Shown here one piece after another: positions 24,340-34,375 of a stretch of DNA of 64,000 nt (its first letter is position 1; each line of letters starts with the position of its first letter). The notes beneath the pieces were generated by a model that saw nothing but the letters and a program-made list of their open reading frames with translations, was not told the DNA's origin and made no database searches. Position numbers and translations under genes: made by a program. This DNA is from Cunninghamia lanceolata (taxonomy: Eukaryota > Streptophyta > Pinopsida > Cupressales > Cupressaceae). Location of the stretch: positions 14,154,001 to 14,218,000 of the forward strand of contig BSBN01001225.1 in NCBI GenBank assembly GCA_027924645.1, written 5' to 3'.

Positions 24340-24895
24340 CCTTGGATCAGGTTAAATCTTCAGAAAAATAATTCCTCTGTGTTGGTCAAAACACCTCCGC
24401 AATCTTTTGGTAATGAGGGGCTTCAATACGTGATTTGGCCTGGTGGGTCTTCCACGGATCCTCGCGGTTGGGTAATACCAACTAGGATGAAGATCGCAGT
24501 ACCTGTGACTGAATGGGAGCAATTTGTTAATGTCTCGTTTAACCCAGGTTGTAATTAAACTACAGTCGTTGGGTTCATCATCGATGTGTTTGATGCTGTT
24601 GCAAAAAGCCTTGACTATCAACTGCTGTATGATTTCATTCCTTACCGTGAGCACCACAATATTTCGGAAAATGATTGTCATGATGAAATCGTCAGACAAG
24701 TATATCTCAAGGTCTGTATTTTTTATTTCAGAAGAGTATTAGAGAGTTGCCAATTTTAAAGAGTTCTTTTGATTAGGCAGAAATACGACGCAGTTGTAGA
24801 TGACATTACAATTCAAGGAAAGCGCAGCGAAATTGTAGATTTCACACAACCATTCACAGAAACAGGTTTAATGATGGTGGCTCCCATGTTTATTT
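24340..24895 (+). pseudogene. GLR-type glutamate receptor fragment, 3' LTR copy
   Basis: Plus-strand frame from 24319 reads into LQYVIWPGGSSTDPRGWVIP, a hallmark of plant glutamate-receptor-like channels just before ligand-binding segment S1. After an in-frame TAA at 24559 it continues in the same frame with VGFIIDVFDAVAKSLDYQ and YDFIPY to codon 24709-24711. A 69-bp stretch with GT...GCAG ends (24712-24780) then behaves as an intron; beyond it [11 protein letters not shown] and [20 protein letters not shown] complete S1. The ion pore and S2 are absent. It runs antisense to the retroelement, which would explain why the intron survived. Confidence 0.85.
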
Positions 24896-25965
24896 TCTGA
24901 ATCTCCCTGACTTTGATTTTGTTCCATAGTTAAGGACTCCAAGACCTTCACAATGCCATTAGCAATCTTAACAGAATCAGGATGATCTAAGTCTAGATAT
25001 TTTAGTGTAAAGCATAATGCCTGGACAACCCCAACATCAATTAAAGTTTTTGACACTTCAGCCGAGATATTTGAGCCTGATGGTGAACGTGCTGCCAGAA
25101 CATCGTTGATAAAATCTATAAAAGCATTCATTTGGGAATCGGGAGGCTTATATCCACCATCATGACTGTCAAAATAAGCATTCAGAAAATTAACAATCTC
25201 CACAAATACTCGTCTCCGTCCTTGCCCTGAACGGACACACACTGCCATCAAAAATTGGCTAGCTTTGTTTGAAAGCGTCTGTCTCCATTCACTATTTGAC
25301 TGCTTCTCTTTTGAATGATACCCACTATAAGGAAGAAGCCTATTAAGGACATGGTACAAAGGTCCACCATGGCCCATCACTGTAGCCCCTCCTTGTAACG
25401 GACCTCTAAAGTGGTTGCTTTCTGTATCACGCCGCAGGACAACATTTATTGCTGATAGATACATTAGTAATATTTCTGTAAGTAACTTTAAAATAAAAGC
25501 AGCTCTTGCCAAAGCAGCTGAAGATTTGCATTCAGGCTCCATGTTATCCTTGCCAACAACAGCCTTCCCTTTCTCATCTGGAGCGATCTCATCAACCTTC
25601 ATATCTGTTACAGAGCCTGAACATTGGGATTTCCCTCCAATATCATCTTTGGCAGTAGGTAAAAATTGAATGATTACATCAAAAAGTTGCCCAATCACAC
25701 TTGCAAAATTATGGGATGGTCTCTTATGGCCTTTAGTTTTCCCTCCAACATCAGAAATTTTAATGGATCCATTACTTACGTTCCCAAGCAAGCTCTTTTC
25801 AACCTGAATGGCCTTATCCCCAGTACCTTGCTTTTCTTTTTCTTTTCCCTTTTCCTTGTCCTGATCTTTTGACAAAATCACATAAGGCCTCTCTCCATGC
25901 ATTTCAATTTGACAAACTGTTCGTGCAGCCAAAATAAAACAGCAGGATCTCTCGAAATAACAGGA
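24868..25965 (-). pseudogene. UPL1/UPL2-type HECT ubiquitin ligase fragment, 3' LTR copy
   Basis: An open frame of 354 codons (25932-24868, first in-track codon TTG) matches the central region of plant UPL1/UPL2 proteins: VCQIEMHGERPYVIL, a Lys/Glu/Asp-rich DKEKGKEKEK stretch, ALARAAFILKLLTEILLMY, FLMAVCVRSGQGRRRVFVEI, INDVLAARSPSGSNISAE and ALCFTLKYLDLDHPDS. Upstream, FLSNLAPVISRDPAV continues the homology in another frame, so one base was lost near 25938. The HECT catalytic domain and the N-terminal armadillo-like parts are missing, so no ligase activity is possible. The last codons ([10 protein letters not shown]) are antisense to the end of the GLR piece, marking the fusion point near 24890. 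Confidence 0.9.
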
Positions 25966-26075
25966 GCCAAATTTGACAGAAAAGTGCGTGGGCTTAGTAT
26001 AAGAACGTGAAATTTGTTTTAATACCTGCCAAACTCTTTACTTGTAAATCTGAATTGATTTTGTGCATAATCTAC

Positions 26076-26159
26076 GAACATTGCAGGCATTCTATCAAGC
26101 AGTTCGCACACTTTGTGCAAATTTTCACATTTTGCATACATGTCTACAAGAGCATTTCC
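26076..26159 (-). pseudogene. PPR repeat fragment, 3' LTR copy
   Basis: The minus strand encodes GNALVDMYAKCENLHKVCEL then LDRMP, the classic sequence of one plant pentatricopeptide repeat, where organelle RNA-binding PPR proteins have VDMYAKCG and F-D-x-MP. Upstream reading has a TAG and weak similarity; downstream it runs into sequence before the UPL piece. Only about 28 residues are clear. Confidence 0.75.
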
Positions 26160-28572
26160 AAGTATTTGAGTTGACAAAAATTCTGCCTAGACTCCTTCCA
26201 AGATGTTACGAACCAAATTCTACAACAAGAGTTGTAAAGTTCTAGGACTACAGAAATCTGAGTACTGAAACCGAAAATGGAATCCCAGGTTCCATTTGCT
26301 AGCTGAATTTCAGAAAAATTGATATTTCTCAGTTGTTTCTATTAGCAGAGAAGCCAGACAAGAAGATCCCTCGATAAAGCATCGATAGCAAATACAAAAT
26401 CCTAGGAACTCCATTTAATGAAGTGCCTTTGGTTCTGATCGTTGAGCAGACTCAATATTGTTTTGATCCAAGGACATTAGGCTTTGACCAAGTGTCTGTA
26501 AAATATATAAAGACCACAAGTTCCTTCTTAAATCTGAGTATCTTATATGTAGTGCAAATATAATCTAATCAAGGATCCATGATAGATAGAAGAAAATGAT
26601 AAGATCACAAAAATGTTGAATCTACTTGCAAACTGGAAGGAAATTGTTGCAGATTAATCTAAACACTGAATTTTAATGCGCTGGAAAATGAATCAAAACA
26701 ATAATAACCACAACAATCTTATCCAGACCTGAAATAATAATTAAATCGCACACACACTAATCCTCATGAGCAGGCCTTTTCCTGATCAGACTAATGCACA
26801 AAATGCAAGCTTACTCCTCAATCAACTCCCTTATTATGTAATATAAATAAATGAATAAATTTGGACAATGAATAATTGCACAGATATAAGTCTGAATTCT
26901 AGGCTAGGTTGTGTTAACTCCATAGAGATGGCATTTTGTTACAACAATACTTAAAACAGTAATGCCACCTTTACCAAGAGACAAACAACTCTTAAAAGAC
27001 CTAATAACAGATTTGTACTCTATTTAACTTCAGTTCAAGCGAATCTCCTTCCTAGCAGTCACCAAATAAACTCTCCAATTTAAAGCATCCTTAGAGCATA
27101 GTGCACCCATTTTGGAATGTTGCTGTTATGGACAGTGTAGATCTTGTATGGAAGTGACAGATGTTTTGTCTTCGACAAATGCAAACCTTCCAACCACTGA
27201 TGGTGAAATCTTCAAGTCATCCGATCAACACACAAATATGATATAGAACCAACAACTCGGCGCCTAAGGATAACAACCAATGGCTTCAATATGAACTTCA
27301 AGTCTTTGGCAATGTACAATGAAATCCTACGATGTCCTCAATATTCAGACAACAATGTGGAGTTCAAAATTCCACGATCACCCTGCAAACTTCAATCCGG
27401 TGCTCACGAATTGATATGGTGTTATATTTAGAAACTCTGTTCTAATTGATCATATATATTCTTCGATGATAATTCCGCCTTCTGGAAACTTCATACTGTC
27501 GATGCACAAAAACAGGCCTTGGTTTTCAATTCAGATCGGCACAATAAATATCAATTCGGCAATCCTTAATTCTCTTGAAAGACAAGAAGAGAAATATTGC
27601 AAGAGATGCTGAGAGTAGGTAGCTGATGAAATCCCATACATATGTTGAGATCTAGTAAGCTAGAAGAGACACCCCGCTAATGATCTATTGGTGCTTTGCT
27701 TTGACCTCATGTTCCTTTACAATCGGCACAGCAAAAGATGAAGGAATGAAAGAGAAAGCAATGTTGACAATTATTGCAGCTGAAAAGACATCCAATTCAT
27801 GATGTTGGCCATGCTGTGATTCTGTCATAGGCAATGGATGATTTCGGGTTCAAATTGTCATATTTGGTTGACGAGTTGTGATATGGAATGCAAATTATAT
27901 GGCTAAACATATTGTTTCTTGAATAGAGAAACATAAAACTTTGCCGAAGTGATTCTTTAGGGTTTCTTTTGGGAGTATCAAAAGGCAAATCTGAACTCCG
28001 CCAAACTTGCAAACAAGAAGCTTCATAAAGTAGTTGGGATTGGAATACAAAGATAAAACTTCTTAATGATATATGGTATGTTCCAACTTTGGAAAGCACT
28101 TGTTGTCTTTGGCAGCTATAAGAAAATTGGGTTATCAAATTGTGCTCGAGGATTGATTTGTGAAAGTTAATTCAGTTACGACGAGTATGTAACAGTTGCA
28201 CGCACAAAGAATGTTAATCTCTAGAAGTTACGGCATCTCAAGTATGGGCATTTGAATTTGCATATAGGTTGACTGGTTTGCACTTGCGGAGAAAAGATAT
28301 GGTACTAACTACCAACTTTTGGAATAGAGAATATTCTTTGTGAAACACGGATACTGGGTAAGCAAAATCATCATAAATTCCCACAACAATCAAGTTGGAG
28401 GTCTAACCAAATTTTGCAATTGACTCATAGTGATGTTTGAGATATGAGTGTTTATACAAAATTTTAGAGCACCAGATTTATGAAATTTTTAGTTGCTACA
28501 CTCAAGTTAATCATCACGGAACTTTAAAAAAAATTTTTTGAAAGAATTTACTAGAAATTTTCAGTTCCAACA
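26160..28572 (-). other. Outer U3 of the 3' LTR, nothing recognised
   Basis: About 2.4 kb without a recognisable domain. A 113-codon minus-strand ORF at 27797-28138 (identical in the other LTR at 36013-36354) has no motif I know. The region may hold further captured or intronic sequence. Confidence 0.4.
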
Positions 28573-28694
28573 TAGGCTCCGTCTGGGGATGTATGGCCCT
28601 TGTGGGCATAGCAAGATCCCAGATTTTTGGAGGAGCAGGCTAGTGCCTTATTCATTGGGCGACAGAGTCTATTTTTGCCCCAAAACCGATATGG

Positions 28695-30368
28695 TCAAAA
28701 GACCATATCAGAAAATAAAATCCTTGTCTTTCCCCTGTCATATACTTTGTTTTCATCACGCTGTAATGAGACAAATCTAATCATATTACTAAGATGATTG
28801 AACATATCCCTATTTTTTAACAATGGTTCATTGATGTTGCTATATTCTTCATGATTATGCATCTGAAAATCATATGCAATCTGAGAACTCCCAAATGATA
28901 GGTCAAACCCATTTTTATCATGATATTTTAAGTAACAATATTCACTATCATCCCCCAAATGATAATTCTCTATATAAACTGAAAAATAGGCAAAATCAGA
29001 CTGTATTTGATATTCACTTTTTTCAATGTTAGCATCATCTAATGGTATTATATCAGATTCAAAGTCGTCACCACTACCTTCATCACTATATGTATTTTCC
29101 TCATACAACTGTGATACCCAGACTTCATTATTACAAGGTTTGATAGAACTTATCTCTGGATAGTCATTGCTATGAAACTCATAATCACTAGATGTTTCTA
29201 CCTCAACTGAATATGATCCTGATGTTATCCTTTCACGCCAATTGTATGGTCTACTATCATGCAAAGTATCCTCACTATCAAAGCATATGTATGATGGACA
29301 TGAAACTTTCAAATCACCCCCATGTGCATATTTTTGATATTCTATGGTAAGTAACTGTGAGATTTGATCACTGTCAAGTGAATATGTCTCTTCATCCATC
29401 AAGTTTCCAATATTTTCTTTATCTCTTTCAACATTATCACAATGCTCAAGATCATTAAAATCAAATATACCTATTTTGTCAGCATGTTTACAAGATGACA
29501 CATCACTTTGGTTATCTGAAGGCACTTCATCCCTCTCATAATTTAGATCTGAATGCACATGAAATTCTTGTTCAGGAATATCTTGGCAAAGTATCACCTC
29601 ATCTTCTTTTACTATGTTGTCATACAATGGATTTGAACAAACCTGAAAATTATCCTCAGACATGTATATTTTCTCCTCATCGTCATCTTTTTGTGATTGC
29701 AAATACTCATTCCCCTCTTCTTCCCAACACTGTTGGTTATTTTCCTCTTCCTCCCAACACTGCTGATCCATATATGGCGGTGGGTGGGCGGGTAAATACT
29801 CTGTCTTATATAAAGACTGATAGTAAGCATCGTGATGCGGTATATATTGTTGGTATTGCAGGGTATAGTGTTGTCCTAGTGGTGAATAGTATTGAGGAAT
29901 GTTACTTGCATTTATAAGATGGGGCTCTTGTGGTGGCTTATTATGCTGGATAGGGTTATGGTATGGATCATGAGGTACACTCAGAGTATGTGGAGCATAG
30001 GTGTTCTGAGAGGGTGCATGTGAATTGACATCACCACTTTGTTTACGTGGAAGGATAGGTTTTGGTGGTTCCAGTACCTGGAGACCCAATTGTGCCAGCT
30101 TTCTATCCAATCCTACTATTTGTCTATCTAGTTCTTTGCTTTTTTGTATCATCTGAAATCTCCTGAGTTGTTGTTCTCCCCATCCTAAATACATTCCTAA
30201 TTCTTGATCAGTCATGCTATTAAAGTCAACAACAGTTTGATCAATAAACTTCCCCTCATCATGTGGGCTGTTATAGTCATTATTTTCATTTGCATACCCA
30301 TCATTTAATGGTTCTCCTTTATGTCCCATTAGTTCAAAAAATGCATCTAAAGGGGGTATGTTTTTCAT
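28695..30368 (-). CDS. Unknown 557-aa protein, only ORF of the young element
   Basis: Intact ORF from the ATG at 30368, 237 bp inside the primer-site end. Residues about 1-55 are acidic; 60-95 form a likely coiled coil (LRRFQMIQKSKELDRQIVGL); 105-200 are rich in Pro, Tyr, His and Gln; at about 202-218 a short repeat (QQCWEEE twice) occurs; the remainder is strongly acidic with many Asp, Glu, Ser and Tyr. There is no CCHC knuckle, protease, RT or integrase motif, membrane segment or signal peptide. Its place after the primer site is that of gag, so a structural or RNA-packaging role is possible, but I do not recognise the family. Confidence 0.7.
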   Translation of the reverse strand: MKNIPPLDAFFELMGHKGEPLNDGYANENNDYNSPHDEGKFIDQTVVDFNSMTDQELGMYLGWGEQQLRRFQMIQKSKELDRQIVGLDRKLAQLGLQVLEPPKPILPRKQSGDVNSHAPSQNTYAPHTLSVPHDPYHNPIQHNKPPQEPHLINASNIPQYYSPLGQHYTLQYQQYIPHHDAYYQSLYKTEYLPAHPPPYMDQQCWEEEENNQQCWEEEGNEYLQSQKDDDEEKIYMSEDNFQVCSNPLYDNIVKEDEVILCQDIPEQEFHVHSDLNYERDEVPSDNQSDVSSCKHADKIGIFDFNDLEHCDNVERDKENIGNLMDEETYSLDSDQISQLLTIEYQKYAHGGDLKVSCPSYICFDSEDTLHDSRPYNWRERITSGSYSVEVETSSDYEFHSNDYPEISSIKPCNNEVWVSQLYEENTYSDEGSGDDFESDIIPLDDANIEKSEYQIQSDFAYFSVYIENYHLGDDSEYCYLKYHDKNGFDLSFGSSQIAYDFQMHNHEEYSNINEPLLKNRDMFNHLSNMIRFVSLQRDENKVYDRGKTRILFSDMVF

Positions 30369-30501
30369 GTTCCATCAATTTTATTTTCGGAGTCGCCACC
30401 TCTTGTGAGAAGAGGAAAATTAAAATACTTTTCTTCCCAGCGGAGTCTTTTAACTAAAACTTTGGATTGACTCTATGACAAATGGCATTAGGTTTTCAGG
30501 G

Positions 30502-30605
30502 AAACTATCCCCAGTAGAGTCGCCAATTTGTTGCGACTCGGATGGGAAAAACTTTAGAATTTCTGGCTAATACTTTCACTTGACTCCCCAGTAGAGTCGC
30601 CAATT
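30502..30605 (-). other. Primer-binding region, duplicated
   Basis: On the minus strand TTGGCGACTCTACTGGGGA follows the LTR end directly (right border 30605). About 80 bp further in, a second copy of the same 19-mer is again preceded by ...GCAACA, like an LTR end. A third weak trace (GGTGGCGACTCCG) lies near 30388-30400. I cannot name the matching tRNA with certainty. Confidence 0.65.
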
Positions 30606-31719
30606 TGTTGGGTCTCAAAAATGCAGGTTGTGGGTTCTAAGGGGATGCCAAGCCCTATGGTCAAATCCACAACGTTTTTGAACCAATGACTGGAGTTTGA
30701 TCTTAACGATCAACTTCTCCCTGCGCTTTAGGTCCTGCTACAACCTAGGCGGGTGAACCTTTGATTATCAAAGCAGGTTGTATGATTAAATCGATGTCGA
30801 TTTGTTGCTAGTTTATCTGATTACACCGGCATGCTTGTAAATCAAATAAGATATTGTAAACTAAATTCTAAAGAAAGCAAATGATCTAATCTGAATTCTA
30901 ACAGAAATAAATAACAGATAACATGAAATGAATCTAAACTATAACAATAAAACAATGTAAAGATTTTAATTATAAGATGAATCAATAGTTAGACCGGTGC
31001 TTTGTCCATTCGGGCAACGGAGTCAGGATATCAAAAGCAAATAACCTGTATCAGGTAATAACTCGATCTGATTGGCACATACAACAGTTTGCAACTTGTA
31101 CAAACGTGCAAGGAATAAATTATTAACTCATTCTTAATAATCCAAAGGACATAATTGAATTAAAATGCAAAATATTAAAAAGGATTTTAATCTTTCTAGA
31201 AAGAACCAATTTAAATTTGCAAATTAACAAATTAGATCAACTCTGGAGACAAATTAATAACCCTAATCAATTAATCGTACTTAATAATCCATTCAACATT
31301 CTAAGATTACTATAATTGATGAAAAAGGATTTAATTCTATCTGAGAAACCAATCAAATCAATTATACTGGATTAGCAAATGTAATCAGACAATTTGAACA
31401 CATCCTTAACACATTCAAATTGAATAATCAGAAAATGAATGACATGGAGATAATTAAATTGATTGAATTAAAAACAACAAACAGATGATACCGTCACAGT
31501 GTATTTCGAATTTGAATCCTCAACAACGCTGCCTCAGAATGTATCGTGCACCATTGTCTTTCTCAGAGTGAAATTTGCATAGAAGGATCAAATTGGCCTC
31601 AGATTGAATAAATCTAACCTAATCTAACCCTAAAATATTTCAAATGTGTTTTTGTAAAATCTAATCCTAACCTAATTTCTAACTCCATTTCTAACTCTAT
31701 TTCTGGGTCCTGGGATCTC

Positions 31720-31727
31720 TATTTATA
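31720..31727 (-). promoter_or_regulatory. LTR TATA box (5' LTR)
   Basis: Same TATAAATA element as in the other LTR, unchanged. It places the captured gene pieces upstream of the promoter, inside U3. Confidence 0.65.
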
Positions 31728-32555
31728 GAGATGCAACAAGCCTCAGACCCGTTACAACATTCATGACGGTTGATAATTGGTTGAACCAACCATAAGAACC
31801 GACTTTATTGATTTACATAAATTAAATAACATGATTTGAAAGACTCAACAAATCCTCGGAGGCCAGAATAAAATATATAATCTTCCCCGTTGAGAGCATT
31901 TAACCACCAGTCGAGAGCCACTTCATTGCATTCAACACAACCCTAATCCTGCAAAGGAAACAAATTAATCGTCAGATAAACAGTATATAAATAATATATT
32001 ATTTCTATTGAGGTGAACCTTAGGACCTGTGGCATGCGGTAATGTTTCCTTGATTCTGTATATTTTCTCACATGTTTTTAGGGTTGCAACCTTTCATATA
32101 TTCTTTGGCATGACTTTAAGTTTTAATTAATTATTTTTAACGTTAATCCTTTTCCGTCACAAAATAAAATATTTAAGGAGTTGCGTTTGGCAAATTAAAT
32201 ATTTTATTTTAATCTTCATCGCCTTTGATAACAAAATATTTAGTATTATGCCTTATTAATCTTCACTTTATTTCTTTATATTTACCCACATATTTTTCAC
32301 TTAAGTTGGGCAAAATTCACTCGAGTGAAAACAATTATAGCTCCTCGGTGAAAATACTTACCAATTGTTCTTCCAAAAATATTTTCTAGGTAAAATAGTT
32401 ACCTATTGAATTAATCCCTCCCATATCTTATTTCAGGATAAAAATATCAAAACTTCTTTTGTTGGATCGGTTTTACTCCTCCGAAATATTTTCTAGGTAA
32501 AATAATCACCTATTCAATCAATTCCTCTTTTAGGATGAAAATATCAAAAATCTTC

Positions 32556-33111
32556 CCTTGGATCAGGTTAAATCTTCAGAAAAATAATTCCTCTGTGTTG
32601 GTCAAAACACCTCCGCAATCTTTTGGTAATGAGGGGCTTCAATACGTGATTTGGCCTGGTGGGTCTTCCACGGATCCTCGCGGTTGGGTAATACCAACTA
32701 GGATGAAGATCGCAGTACCTGTGACTGAATGGGAGCAATTTGTTAATGTCTCGTTTAACCCAGGTTGTAATTAAACTACAGTCGCTGGGTTCATCATCGA
32801 TGTATTTGATGCTGTTGCAAAAAGCCTTGACTATCAACTGCTGTATGATTTCATTCCTTACCGTGAGCACCACAATATTTCGGAAAATGATTGTCATGAT
32901 GAAATCGTCAGACAAGTATATCTCAAGGTCTGTATTTTTTATTTCAGAAGAGTATTAGAGAGTTGCCAATTTTAAAGAGTTCTTTTGATTAGGCAGAAAT
33001 ACGACGCAGTTGTAGATGACATTACAATTCAAGGAAAGCGCAGCGAAATTGTAGATTTCACACAACCATTCACAGAAACAGGTTTAATGATGGTGGCTCC
33101 CATGTTTATTT
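32556..33111 (+). pseudogene. GLR-type glutamate receptor fragment, 5' LTR copy
   Basis: Same content as the 24340 copy: frame from 32535, TAA at 32775, candidate intron 32928-32996, then the rest of S1. Two base differences from the other copy lie just after the TAA (CGCTGGG for CGTTGGG, GTATTTG for GTGTTTG). Confidence 0.85.
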
Positions 33112-34181
33112 TCTGAATCTCCCTGACTTTGAATTTGTTCCATAGTTAAGGACTCCAAGACCTTCACAATGCCATTAGCAATCTTAACAGAATCAGGATG
33201 ATCTAAGTCTAGATATTTTAGTGTAAAGCATAATGCCTGGACAACCCCAACATCAATTAAAGTTTTTGACACTTCAGCCGAGATATTTGAGCCTGATGGT
33301 GAACGTGCTGCCAGAACATCATTGATAAAATCTATAAAAGCATTCATTTGGGAATCGGGAGGCTTATATCCACCATCATGACTGTCAAAATAAGCATTCA
33401 GAAAATTAACAATCTCCACAAATACTCGTCTCCGTCCTTGCCCTGAACGGACACACACTGCCATCAAAAATTGGCTAGCTTTGTTTGAAAGCGTCTGTCT
33501 CCATTCACTATTTGACTGCTTCTCTTTTGAATGATACCCACTATAAGGAAGAAGCCTATTAAGGACATGGTACAAAGGTCCACCATGGCCCATCACTGTA
33601 GCCCCTCCTTGTAACGGACCTCTAAAGTGGTTGCTTTCTGTATCACGCCGCAGGACAACATTTATTGCTGATGGATACATTAGTAATATTTCTGTAAGTA
33701 ACTTTAAAATAAAAGCAGCTCTTGCCAAAGCAGCTGAAGATTTGCATTCAGGCTCCATGTTATCCTTGCCAACAACAGCCTTCCCTTTCTTATCTGGAGC
33801 GATCTCATCAACCTTCATATCTGTTACAGAGCCTGAACATTGGGATTTCCCTCCAATATCATCTTTGGCAGTAGGTAAAAATTGAATGATTACATCAAAA
33901 AGTTGCTCAATCACACTTGCAAAATTATGGGATGGTCTCTTATGGCCTTTAGTTTTCCCTCCAACATCAGAAATTTTAATGGATCCATTACTTACGTTCC
34001 CAAGCAAGCTCTTTTCAACCTGAATGGCCTTATCCCCAGTACCTTGCTTTTCTTTTTCTTTTCCCTTTTCCTTGTCCTGATCTTTTGACAAAATCACATA
34101 AGGCCTCTCTCCATGCATTTCAATTTGACAAACTGTTCGTGCAGCCAAAATAAAACAGCAGGATCTCTCGAAATAACAGGA
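33084..34181 (-). pseudogene. UPL1/UPL2-type HECT ubiquitin ligase fragment, 5' LTR copy
   Basis: 354-codon frame (34148-33084) equal in extent to the other copy. Compared with that copy there are five base differences, four of which change an amino acid (Gly/Glu, Glu/Lys, Leu/Pro, Asn/Ile) and one silent. That ratio is what unconstrained sequence gives. Homology again continues upstream after the same frameshift, so the frameshift predates insertion. Confidence 0.9.
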
Positions 34182-34291
34182 GCCAAATTTGACAGAAAAG
34201 TGCGTGGGCTTAGTATAAGAACGTGAAATTTGTTTTAATACCTGCCAAACTCTTTACTTGTAAATCTGAATTGATTTTGTGCATAATCTAC

Positions 34292-34375
34292 GAACATTGC
34301 AGGCATTCTATCAAGCAGTTCGCACACTTTGTGCAAATTTTCACATTTTGCATACATGTCTACAAGAGCATTTCC
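34292..34375 (-). pseudogene. PPR repeat fragment, 5' LTR copy
   Basis: Identical to the piece at 26076-26159 at offset 8216. Confidence 0.75.

Larger units (their letters stand above)
22390..28572 (-). repeat. 3' LTR (6183 bp) of the young element
   Basis: Position offset to the other LTR is a constant 8216. Reading minus: U3 from 28572 to about 23500, promoter at 23504-23511, R-U5 from there to 22390. U3 contains the PPR, UPL and GLR fragments. Stretches 22390-24300 and 26160-28572 show no gene I can name. Confidence 0.92.

Noticed and set aside
25415..25872. Plus-strand ORFs of 68-84 codons (also at 33631-34088)
   Set aside because: They lie antisense to the UPL frame and repeat only because the LTR repeats; no domain.
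24868..25932. A working UPL ubiquitin-ligase gene
   Set aside because: No HECT domain, a frameshift at the 5' side, and two near-identical copies bound to the LTRs of one element.
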